From NCBI GenBank assembly GCA_965222645.1, contig OZ244968.1, positions 4,464,001-4,528,000 of the forward strand: a DNA stretch of 64,000 nt, written 5' to 3'. This document shows, one piece after another, positions 17,219-24,736 of the stretch. This DNA comes from JABDMH01 sp965222645. GTDB lineage: Bacteria > Bacteroidota > Bacteroidia > Chitinophagales > Saprospiraceae. The position numbers were made by a program, and so were the translations under genes. Every line of letters starts with the position of its first letter. The first letter of the stretch is position 1. The notes beneath the pieces are model-generated. The model was not told the origin of the DNA and did not search any database. It saw only the letters and a program-made list of their open reading frames with translations.

Positions 17219-20200
17219 AATTATTGCAATTGCATTTTTGCTTTCATTCCTATTTACTGCCTCTGTAGAGGCTCAATGGGGCAAAAAGGGAGTAAGAGGC
17301 TCGGTAGATCTATCTAATGTCAAGATCGAGCCTATCGATAAACCGTTGAGTTTTGTCCGTAATACATCCAGGCAATTTCCGAAAAAGTTGAGGTATCAAT
17401 CTTTGCCGGCGCAGGCACTTTCACCGCATTCGGGAATAAATATATCGGTAAAATATAGAGATGACGAGGGTGGTCTGTGGATTGAGGGAGACTTAGATCC
17501 GGGTACAGCACGAGATTTAAACCGGGACAAGCGCAGAGATTTATTTGTGAAGCAAGCTGCTGTCTATGCGCGATTTAGTAGTCCTGTAAATTTATCGCAG
17601 TCTTATCATCATTCAGCAAATGGGATTGACCACTACAAGTATATGCAGCTGCATCAAGGCGTCCCAATATGGGGCAATGAAGTAACGGTACATGTAGATG
17701 AGGAGCATTACTCGATGCTGGGTCGCCTGCTGGACCTTCAATTTCATGGTGGTCGCGTCAATCTGGACCAGGCCGCTGCGACATCTGTCGTGGATAGAGA
17801 TCTGATGAGCCGGAATATCCTCCCGATTTCGGCTGAGCGAAAAATTGATTTAGACCGTTTTCTTGAAGATGATGTCAAAGAATTGGTTTGGTTTCCTCAT
17901 CATGGTGTGTACGAGCTAGCCTGGCATTTGTCCTATCATCCAAACCTCGCTAGCCGTTGGGAGTATTTCATCGGGGCCTCCAGTGGTGAGATTCTTCACA
18001 AATATGAAAGTCTTTGTAAAGCACACAACCATCCTCCTCATTTTTTTGATGGAGCAACAACCGGAGGAGGACTTGATCTAAATGGTCAACAAATTACGAT
18101 CCAGACTTATGAAGTTGGAAACGTGCAAATCCTACTCGATGTGAGCAGACCTATGTTTGATAACCGATCGGTACTCCCAAATGATCCCCGCGGAGCAATT
18201 ATAACTTTAGATGCGGTAAATACCTTCCCCGGTGCCGATGATTTCAAATATCAGGATCTATTGTCCAATAGCAGCACCTGGAATAATCCCGATGCGATTT
18301 CAGCACACACAAACGCGGCAGCGGCTTACGAGTATTTCCGCCAATTTTTCGATAGAAACTCGATAAACGGTCAGGGAGGAAATATCATATCCCTAATCAA
18401 CGTCGCAGATGAAGACGGGGGCAAAATGGATAATGCATTTTGGAACGGCGCCGCCATTTTTTATGGGAAGGGAAAAAATGCGTTCACATCGCCTCTGGCC
18501 AGGGGCCTGGACGTCGCAACTCATGAGCTTTCGCATGGAGTCATTCAGACCACTGCCAATCTAAATTACGAGGGAGAGTCTGGAGCCCTCAATGAGTCGT
18601 TTGCAGATATTTTTGCCATCCTGGCGGAGGATGTAAATTGGCAGATCGGAGAAGATATTGTCAATCGAAATATATTCAGAAGCGGTGCCTTGAGAGATTT
18701 ATCCGATCCACACAATGGCGGATCCAGTTTAAATCACGCAGGCTATCAACCCGCACACTACAGCGAGCGATATACAGGCAGGGAGGATAATGGCGGAGTA
18801 CATATAAATAGTGGAATACCTAATCACGCGTTTTATCTTTTTGCGACACACCCCGATGTGAATATCCTCGATGCTGAGCAGATATATTATTCTGTTCTGA
18901 CCAATTACCTCACCCGATCCAGCCAGTTTGTGGATCTGCGTGTGGCAGTTGTCGAAGCTGCGGGTGCGCTATACGGTGCTTCGGTGGCGCAAGCTGCCAG
19001 GGAAGCTTTTGATGGGGTGGGGATCATTGGCGAACAGAGTACTGACTATCAACAGGATGTCGAGGTCAATCCGGGAGATGACGCCATACTCGTGACCAGC
19101 CTTGACGACGGATTGTTACACTTGATTGATGAGAATGGACAGGAGCTGGTACAGGGTCCCCTGTCAAACACTCCCCCAGCCAACCCACCTTCGGTGACAG
19201 ACGATGGATCACTTGTCGTCTATGTTGCTGATGACAAGACGATCCATTACATCGAGCTCTTCTCCTGTGGTCAAATCAAATGCAATGAAGGGGTCTTGCA
19301 GACCAATCCCATTTGGAGTAATGTAGCTGTGTCTAAAGACGGGACCAAAGTAGCTGCAATATTTGATGAAGCCACTGATTCTATCGTTGTTTTTTCGCTG
19401 GAGAGGGATGATTTCAGATACTTCGAGTTATATAATCCCACCACTGCAGACGGTGACATCAGCACGGCAGATATTTTATACGCCGATGCGCTGGAATGGG
19501 ATCATTCAGGTGAATTTTTGATGTATGATGCATTTAACTCCATTCAAAAACTGGGCACCACAGATGCAATACAGTATTGGGATATCGGTTTTATTCGTGC
19601 CTGGGATGAGACAGCAGAAAACTATGGAGATGGCTATATCACCAAGTTGTTCTCGGGTTTGCCGGAAGAAATCAGCATCGGAAATCCAACTTTTGCGAAA
19701 AACTCCCCATATATCATTGCATTCGATTATCTCGACGAATCAGAAGGAGAGGACGCGTTCAGTGTATTGGGTGTAAATATTGAGACTTTCGATGTCGGTG
19801 TACTATACGAAAACACGGTGCCCGGATACCCAAGTTATAGTCGAACCGACGAGATTGTGATCTTTGATGCAGAAGCAAATGATGGAACAAATACATTTGA
19901 TGTAATTGCAGAGCGAGGTGTATCAGATGATAAGATAAACGGCTCTGGTGATGCTACCATCTATTTCGATGATGCGGTTTGGGGAGAATGGTTTGGGAAT
20001 GGAGAACGGGCATTGGTGAATGTGCTGGAGGGAGATACCGAGGATCCCGGCTTGCTTTCCTATCCAAATCCGGTGGAATCAACACTAAATCTCGAGGCCG
20101 ATTGGTTGCAACATGCTGAGATCAATGTAGCGGTAACATCAGTAGAAGGTAAAGTGCTCCGGCAGTGGGATCATAGGGGAGGATCCAGTCTCGTCACAGT

Positions 20201-20288
20201 CGATATGCAGACATTGAGTGCAGGGGTTTATTTCGTGAAACTGAGGGGAAAGACAGTGCATCGGATTTTAAAGGTGATTAAGAACTGA
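17205..20288 (+). CDS. Thermolysin-like M4 metallopeptidase with T9SS sorting domain
   Basis: A secreted zinc endopeptidase of 1027 residues. It has a signal peptide (first ~25 residues), then a propeptide with FTP/PepSY-like features (about 45-270). The M4 catalytic domain has zinc ligands H440 and H444 in H-E-L-S-H and E464 in A-L-N-E-S-F, 20 residues on as in thermolysin. H533 in G-G-V-H-I-N-S-G is the transition-state His. A region of about 300 residues resembling a beta-propeller (repeated V-Y-V-A-D-D and D-G-S-type strands) follows the peptidase, then a T9SS sorting domain from about residue 950 (S-Y-P-N-P). Three ATG codons in a row make the exact start uncertain by two codons. Confidence 0.95.
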   Translation: MMMNKIIAIAFLLSFLFTASVEAQWGKKGVRGSVDLSNVKIEPIDKPLSFVRNTSRQFPKKLRYQSLPAQALSPHSGINISVKYRDDEGGLWIEGDLDPGTARDLNRDKRRDLFVKQAAVYARFSSPVNLSQSYHHSANGIDHYKYMQLHQGVPIWGNEVTVHVDEEHYSMLGRLLDLQFHGGRVNLDQAAATSVVDRDLMSRNILPISAERKIDLDRFLEDDVKELVWFPHHGVYELAWHLSYHPNLASRWEYFIGASSGEILHKYESLCKAHNHPPHFFDGATTGGGLDLNGQQITIQTYEVGNVQILLDVSRPMFDNRSVLPNDPRGAIITLDAVNTFPGADDFKYQDLLSNSSTWNNPDAISAHTNAAAAYEYFRQFFDRNSINGQGGNIISLINVADEDGGKMDNAFWNGAAIFYGKGKNAFTSPLARGLDVATHELSHGVIQTTANLNYEGESGALNESFADIFAILAEDVNWQIGEDIVNRNIFRSGALRDLSDPHNGGSSLNHAGYQPAHYSERYTGREDNGGVHINSGIPNHAFYLFATHPDVNILDAEQIYYSVLTNYLTRSSQFVDLRVAVVEAAGALYGASVAQAAREAFDGVGIIGEQSTDYQQDVEVNPGDDAILVTSLDDGLLHLIDENGQELVQGPLSNTPPANPPSVTDDGSLVVYVADDKTIHYIELFSCGQIKCNEGVLQTNPIWSNVAVSKDGTKVAAIFDEATDSIVVFSLERDDFRYFELYNPTTADGDISTADILYADALEWDHSGEFLMYDAFNSIQKLGTTDAIQYWDIGFIRAWDETAENYGDGYITKLFSGLPEEISIGNPTFAKNSPYIIAFDYLDESEGEDAFSVLGVNIETFDVGVLYENTVPGYPSYSRTDEIVIFDAEANDGTNTFDVIAERGVSDDKINGSGDATIYFDDAVWGEWFGNGERALVNVLEGDTEDPGLLSYPNPVESTLNLEADWLQHAEINVAVTSVEGKVLRQWDHRGGSSLVTVDMQTLSAGVYFVKLRGKTVHRILKVIKN

Positions 20289-20306
20289 TTTAATTTTCTG
20301 AAAGAC

Positions 20307-20314
20307 TACTTTTG
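20307..20314 (+). promoter_or_regulatory. -7 box (TACTTTTG) nine bases before GTG start
   Basis: An exact TAnnTTTG match ends 8 bases before the glycosyltransferase GTG at 20323. With the usual start of transcription about 7 nt downstream, the mRNA would be nearly leaderless. No good -33 element is seen. Confidence 0.35.
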
Positions 20315-20322
20315 CTAGATCG

Positions 20323-21300
20323 GTGAAGATCCTGATTATCCGGTTTAGTTCCATTGGAGATATTGTCTTGACAAGTCCAGTGATGCGGTGTCTCAAGAAG
20401 AAGACTTCAGTTGAAATCCATTATTTGACCAAGGAGTCCTTTCAAAGTATTATTGCTCCAAATCCGCACGTCGATAAAGTGGTGTGTATCCGGGATTCGA
20501 TAAATGAGGTTTATCAGGAACTCAAGAGTCAAAGCTACGATTACATCTTGGATTTGCACAACAACTTGCGCAGCAGATCCCTGACACTTCGTCTTTCCGG
20601 CGAGACATTTAGATTGAATAAATACAATGCGACCAAGTGGAAAATGGTCCAAAAATGGTTTCATGGAGCTACTAAAGAAGTACCACATATTGTACATCGC
20701 TATATGGAAACAGCTGAGTCACTGGGTGTGACTTATGACGGAAAGGGACTCGATTTTTTCTTCGAAAGCGATCCGAGGGATATCTGGTCACCGGATATAT
20801 TTATTGCATTTGCCATTGGAGGTGCCCATGCCACCAAGCGTTTACCCAGGGAGAGAATAAGAAAGATCTGCGAGCAATTAGACGTGCAGATACTACTACT
20901 CGGCGGGTCTGATGATCAAAAAACCGGTCACCATATCGCAGAAGGTCTTTCTCATGTAACCAATTTCTGTGGAAAAGTGAATATCTGTGAAAGTGCGGAA
21001 ATTTTGAGGCGTGCCCGCGCTGTCATTACCCACGATACTGGAATGATGCATATCGCTGCTGCACTGGGCAAACCTATTCTCAGCATCTGGGGAAACACAG
21101 TTCCCGGTTTTGGTATGTGGCCTTTTTATGCTGACGGATCTCCACCAGCAGAATACAGAATGGAGGTGACTGGGTTGTCGTGCCGTCCGTGCTCAAAGAT
21201 CGGACATGAAGAATGTCCCCAGGGTCACTTCAAGTGCATGCAGGATCAGCGGGTTGAACAAATTGTACTCACTGCGCATTCATTATTATCGGATAAATAA
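20323..21300 (+). CDS. Glycosyltransferase family 9 (heptosyltransferase-like)
   Basis: A cytoplasmic or peripheral GT-B enzyme of 325 residues that starts at GTG. The N-terminus (K-I-L-I-I-R-F-S-S-I-G-D-I-V-L-T-S-P) is the hallmark of ADP-heptose:LPS heptosyltransferases. The C-terminal half has the donor-binding T-H-D-T-G-M-M-H-I-A-A-A-L-G-K-P motif. It probably adds a sugar to the LPS core; the exact sugar is not known. It is followed by the prohibitin-like gene on its own promoter. Confidence 0.92.
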   Translation: MKILIIRFSSIGDIVLTSPVMRCLKKKTSVEIHYLTKESFQSIIAPNPHVDKVVCIRDSINEVYQELKSQSYDYILDLHNNLRSRSLTLRLSGETFRLNKYNATKWKMVQKWFHGATKEVPHIVHRYMETAESLGVTYDGKGLDFFFESDPRDIWSPDIFIAFAIGGAHATKRLPRERIRKICEQLDVQILLLGGSDDQKTGHHIAEGLSHVTNFCGKVNICESAEILRRARAVITHDTGMMHIAAALGKPILSIWGNTVPGFGMWPFYADGSPPAEYRMEVTGLSCRPCSKIGHEECPQGHFKCMQDQRVEQIVLTAHSLLSDK

Positions 21301-21305
21301 GCAAC

Positions 21306-21336
21306 TTGATCTGATTTGTTGTTAGCTTTATCTTTG
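21306..21336 (+). promoter_or_regulatory. Bacteroidota promoter for the prohibitin-like gene
   Basis: TTG (21306-21308), a 20-nt spacer, and TATCTTTG (21329-21336) match the -33/-7 consensus. The ATG at 21413 leaves a leader of about 70 nt. Confidence 0.65.
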
Positions 21337-21412
21337 AGATTGCATCTTTTGAAACCTACTGCAAGGATATTTTATTGATATATAGAACTTAACAATTTAA
21401 AAATAGACGGTA

Positions 21413-22234
21413 ATGAACCAGACAAAAATAATGAGATACGCCATCATGGGATTTATTTTCCTGATGTTGTTTTTCGCACTCACCAATACGACTTTTTTAA
21501 CGATTGATCCCGGTGAAAAAGGCGTCCTCTTTAAGCGTTTCGGAGGTGGTCTGATCAAAGACAAACTCTATGACCAGGGATTCCATGTGGTCATGCCCTG
21601 GAACCGCATGTACATATACGACGTCCGCATCAAGGAAGATTTTGAAAAAATGGAAGTGTTATCCAGGAACGGTCTGCAAATTCTGATCGAGCTATCTTTT
21701 CTGTACAGCCCGGTGTCCGATAAGATTGGTTTTTTGCACGATGAGGTTGGGCCGGATTACCTCAACAGGATCCTGAAACCCCAGATTCGTTCAGCCACCA
21801 GGGAGGTCATAGGCAAGTATTTGCCGGAAGAGCTCTACTCTACAAAGCGCGAGGCCATTCAGGATGAGATATTCAACCAAACCAAAGCTGACGTTGAACC
21901 CAAGAATATACTTCTCGATGCAATTTTGATCCGGGAAGTAAAACTGCCAGAAACGCTGCGAGATGCCATTGAGCGGAAATTAAAGGAAGAACAAGCTTCT
22001 CTGGAGTATGAGTACAAGTTGACCCGGGAAAAGCAGGAAGCGGAGCGACTTATCATTGAAGCAAATGCAAAAGCAGAGGCAAATCGCATTATAAGTTCGA
22101 GCTTAACGGATCGCATCCTTAGAGATAAAGGAATCGATGCAACGTTAGAGCTGGCGCAATCGCAGAACTCTAAGGTAGTAGTAGTAGGTGGGGGTGATGA
22201 AGGTCTTCCTCTGATCCTGGGAGGCGGAAACTAA
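21413..22234 (+). CDS. Prohibitin/SPFH family membrane protein
   Basis: A protein of 273 residues with one N-terminal membrane segment (residues about 8-26) followed by an SPFH domain beginning I-D-P-G-E-K-G-V-L-F-K-R-F-G. A coiled coil of charged heptads (about 185-225, K-L-K-E-E-Q-A... to A-N-A-K-A-E-A) precedes the end. Prohibitins form ring assemblies at the membrane that shield proteases or organise lipid domains. It has its own promoter and stands alone. Confidence 0.9.
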   Translation: MNQTKIMRYAIMGFIFLMLFFALTNTTFLTIDPGEKGVLFKRFGGGLIKDKLYDQGFHVVMPWNRMYIYDVRIKEDFEKMEVLSRNGLQILIELSFLYSPVSDKIGFLHDEVGPDYLNRILKPQIRSATREVIGKYLPEELYSTKREAIQDEIFNQTKADVEPKNILLDAILIREVKLPETLRDAIERKLKEEQASLEYEYKLTREKQEAERLIIEANAKAEANRIISSSLTDRILRDKGIDATLELAQSQNSKVVVVGGGDEGLPLILGGGN

Positions 22235-22277
22235 ACCTTGGAAGGCTGTTGACTGCGGGAATAATCGCAAAATATAT

Positions 22278-22285
22278 TACCTTTG
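22278..22285 (+). promoter_or_regulatory. -7 box (TACCTTTG) for rpmE
   Basis: An exact TAnnTTTG match 21 bp before the rpmE ATG at 22307. A TTG at 22249 is 26 nt away, longer than usual, so the -33 element is doubtful. Confidence 0.5.
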
Positions 22286-22306
22286 CAAGCCCAAATTTAT
22301 TTGATT

Positions 22307-22606
22307 ATGAAGAAGGATATTCATCCCAGTCAATACAGGTTAGTAGTATTTAAGGACTTTTCGTGTGATGAGGCATTTCTCACGAAGAGTTGTGCTCCTT
22401 CCAAAGATACTATTGTGTGGGAAGACGGGAAGGAATACCCGCTGATCAAGCTTGAGATTTCAAACAAGTCTCATCCCTTTTTTACGGGTAAAATGAAATT
22501 TGTCGATACCGCAGGTAGAATTGATAAGTTCAATAGAAAATTTGCTAAGTCAAAATTTTCGAAGAAGGAGGAACCGGCGGAAACAGCCGAGCCAGAGGAG
22601 AACTAA
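22307..22606 (+). CDS. rpmE: 50S ribosomal protein L31, type B
   Basis: A protein of 99 residues from the ATG at 22307; a TTG at 22283 overlaps the -7 box and is unlikely as a start. The sequence M-K-K-D-I-H-P and the H-P-F-F-T-G-K motif identify type B L31. It lacks the C-x2-C zinc pair of type A, so it is the zinc-independent form. The acidic Glu/Pro-rich C-terminal tail is lineage-specific. A strong terminator follows. Confidence 0.95.
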   Translation: MKKDIHPSQYRLVVFKDFSCDEAFLTKSCAPSKDTIVWEDGKEYPLIKLEISNKSHPFFTGKMKFVDTAGRIDKFNRKFAKSKFSKKEEPAETAEPEEN

Positions 22607-22621
22607 TCAGAGAAAACATAG

Positions 22622-22648
22622 AAGCCTCCTGTTGGGGGCTTTTTTTTA
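22622..22648 (+). terminator. Intrinsic terminator ending at the next start codon
   Basis: AAGCCTCC (22622-22629) pairs with GGGGGCTT (22634-22641) across a TGTT loop with one G-U pair. A tract of eight T (22640-22647) follows. The ATG of the GlmU-like gene is at 22650, only two bases after the T tract. Confidence 0.88.
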
Positions 22649-22649
22649 T

Positions 22650-23849
22650 ATGCACAATATAATCCTTTTTGATACTGAAGTCAGGGAAGCTCTTTATCCG
22701 TTTACATTGACCAAACCCATTTGTGAGCTGCGTTTGGGAATCCTGACAATCTATGAAAAATGGCAACGTCTCATCCCGGATGGGAATCTAAGCTATATCA
22801 CCAGTGACTACCTGGAACCGTTATATCCCATCAATATTCAGGAATCAAATTTGGTGATTGCTGGCGCGCTCATCCCAACCGAGAAGGTTAGGGACCTGAT
22901 CTTTAATTTGGGAGAAAACGAGGCACTGATGTGCAATGGGGAGTTGGTCGCTGCATGTTTATCCAGGACCCAGTTTGAAAAGCTTCTTGCCGATGAAGAT
23001 ATGGACGACATCACGGGGTTTGAGGTGGATCCTGATGGGGTGGACATGTTGGGTTCGGTCCTGGAGATTGCATCGAGGAGCTTTGCTCAGATTAGTAGTG
23101 ATTTAAAGCTCCTGAGTGAGGATGCCTCACAAACTGAAATCGAATATCAGGGGGATCATCCGGTCTTCGTAAGCGATCAGGCAAATGTAGAGCGGGCCCT
23201 GATCCAGGCAAAAGACGGACCTGTCTATATAGGACCAGGTGCCCATATCATGGATGGCGCTCGATTGCGTGGTCCAGTATCTGTGGGCAAATCAAGCATT
23301 GTAAAAAGTCATGCTTTCTTACTTAAGGGTGCATGTGTGGGACCTCATTGTGAGGTGGGAGGAGAAATAAAGGGGAGTGTCATATTTGGTTATTCAAACA
23401 AATCACATGAGGGTTACCTCGGTGATTCGGTAATAGGAGAATGGTGCAATCTGGGAGCACTTACATCCAATTCTAACCTTCGCAATACATTTAGCGAAAT
23501 CAATGTTTACGATTATCGCAAGAGGTCTGTCGTGTCCAGTGGCAAAAGGAAATGCGGATTTTTTATGGGAGACTATTCGCGTACGGCAATCGGTGTTCAG
23601 ATTAATTCTGGAACGAAAATTGGGATATCATGCCATGTCTTTGGGCAGGGGGTGGCACGCATTCATATTCCCTCCTTTACATGGGGCGGTATCGAGCAAT
23701 TTGAGGATTACGATATCGAGCGGGCAATAAATGCAGCGACCATTTTTAGGGGATTTAAGGAAAATGAAACTGAAGATAATCACATCAAGATTTTGCAGTA
23801 TTTACACAGCCATACAGCTGTAGAAAGACAGCAAATAAGAGCTACATGA
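22650..23849 (+). CDS. GlmU-family sugar nucleotidyltransferase-like protein
   Basis: A protein of 399 residues from the ATG at 22650. The longer open frame from 22500 runs through rpmE and its terminator and is not credible. The N-terminal half is a degenerate nucleotidyltransferase fold (F-D-T-E-V-R-E-A-L-Y-P-F-T-L-T-K-P in place of the usual G-x-G-T-R-x-x-P-x-T loop). The C-terminal half has left-handed beta-helix hexapeptide repeats (G-P-G-A-H-I-M-D-G-A, G-P-V-S-V-G-K-S). Bacteroidota GlmU-family proteins of this kind have no proven substrate. It overlaps the next gene by 4 bp (ATGA). Confidence 0.85.
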   Translation: MHNIILFDTEVREALYPFTLTKPICELRLGILTIYEKWQRLIPDGNLSYITSDYLEPLYPINIQESNLVIAGALIPTEKVRDLIFNLGENEALMCNGELVAACLSRTQFEKLLADEDMDDITGFEVDPDGVDMLGSVLEIASRSFAQISSDLKLLSEDASQTEIEYQGDHPVFVSDQANVERALIQAKDGPVYIGPGAHIMDGARLRGPVSVGKSSIVKSHAFLLKGACVGPHCEVGGEIKGSVIFGYSNKSHEGYLGDSVIGEWCNLGALTSNSNLRNTFSEINVYDYRKRSVVSSGKRKCGFFMGDYSRTAIGVQINSGTKIGISCHVFGQGVARIHIPSFTWGGIEQFEDYDIERAINAATIFRGFKENETEDNHIKILQYLHSHTAVERQQIRAT

Positions 23850-24517
23850 CCCTCGACAAAATTAAATGGTGGCAGCGGTTGCTCAGTCATTTTAAGGAAG
23901 TGCATCTAGCCACTATGGCGGGCGAATCAAATACCACTCTGCACGTGTGTTTGGTGCAAAATCGCTTTCAGCTTTCCACCGAAAATGCCATTTACTCGTT
24001 CGATGATTTGTACCTCAATTTCTACAAAGCCTTTCAGAGAATGGATCTCCCCCAAAATCATTCTAAGCTCCTGTTGCTTGGCCTTGGTCTTGGCAGTATT
24101 CCCTATATGCTGGAGCGAAAATTTGAGCGCGATTATGAGACTACTGCCGTAGAACTCGATGCGGCCGTTATTGATCTGGCATCGAGATTTACGTTGCCAC
24201 GGTTGGCCCAACCTCTTTCTATTGTCCAGGCTGATGCTGAAAAATTCGTGGAGGGGTGTCAAAGCACTTTCGACTTTCTGATCGTCGATTTATTTATCGA
24301 TGATGTCGTTCCCTCCTATTTTGAAAGTGTTGAGGGAATGAAGACGTTGAAAAATCTCATGAACGAGGGGGCTGTACTATTAGTAAATCGACTGTATCGC
24401 AACCAGCGAGACCAGGAGGCCACACGGGCTTTTTACAAGCATACTTTTCAGGAAGTCTTTGAAAATTACAGGCACTATGATGTCGGTGGGAATTGGATTG
24501 TTAGGGCTGATGCATAA
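23846..24517 (+). CDS. Spermidine-synthase-like class I methyltransferase fold protein
   Basis: A protein of 223 residues. The motif I loop L-L-L-G-L-G-L-G-S-I-P is at about residues 75-85, followed by an acidic V-E-L-D at the end of beta 2 and D-F-L-I-V-D-L-F in the active-site region. This layout is that of spermidine-synthase-like proteins without the N-terminal domain. True polyamine synthase activity is uncertain. It is translationally coupled to the GlmU-like gene by an ATGA overlap. Confidence 0.8.
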   Translation: MTLDKIKWWQRLLSHFKEVHLATMAGESNTTLHVCLVQNRFQLSTENAIYSFDDLYLNFYKAFQRMDLPQNHSKLLLLGLGLGSIPYMLERKFERDYETTAVELDAAVIDLASRFTLPRLAQPLSIVQADAEKFVEGCQSTFDFLIVDLFIDDVVPSYFESVEGMKTLKNLMNEGAVLLVNRLYRNQRDQEATRAFYKHTFQEVFENYRHYDVGGNWIVRADA

Positions 24518-24553
24518 AAAAAACCACAGCATCCTTTTGATACTGCGGCTTTT
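24516..24553. terminator. Bidirectional terminator between convergent genes
   Basis: CCACAGCATC (24524-24533) pairs with GATACTGCGG (24539-24548), eight of ten bases matched. Eight A (24516-24523) precede it and CTTTT follows, so a T tract exists in both directions and is stronger on the minus strand. It lies between the plus-strand methyltransferase-like gene and the minus-strand nagB-like gene. Confidence 0.6.
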
Positions 24554-24736
24554 ACGAACACACTCAAAACTATTTTTCGATTGCAATATAAGACATTTCA
24601 CATATACTGCGCAAGTAAATCATATTTTTTTTTGCGATTTTAACATTTAGATCCATCTTTCTTTATCACCGGAAGTAAAATACCTGGGTCAATCTAAAAG
24701 CTCTATAGCACTGTGATCTGATAAAGATACTTGTGT

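Noticed and set aside
22500..22649. N-terminal 50-codon extension of the GlmU-like protein
   Set aside because: It runs through the rpmE coding region and the terminator in another frame and has a strongly basic, low-quality translation.
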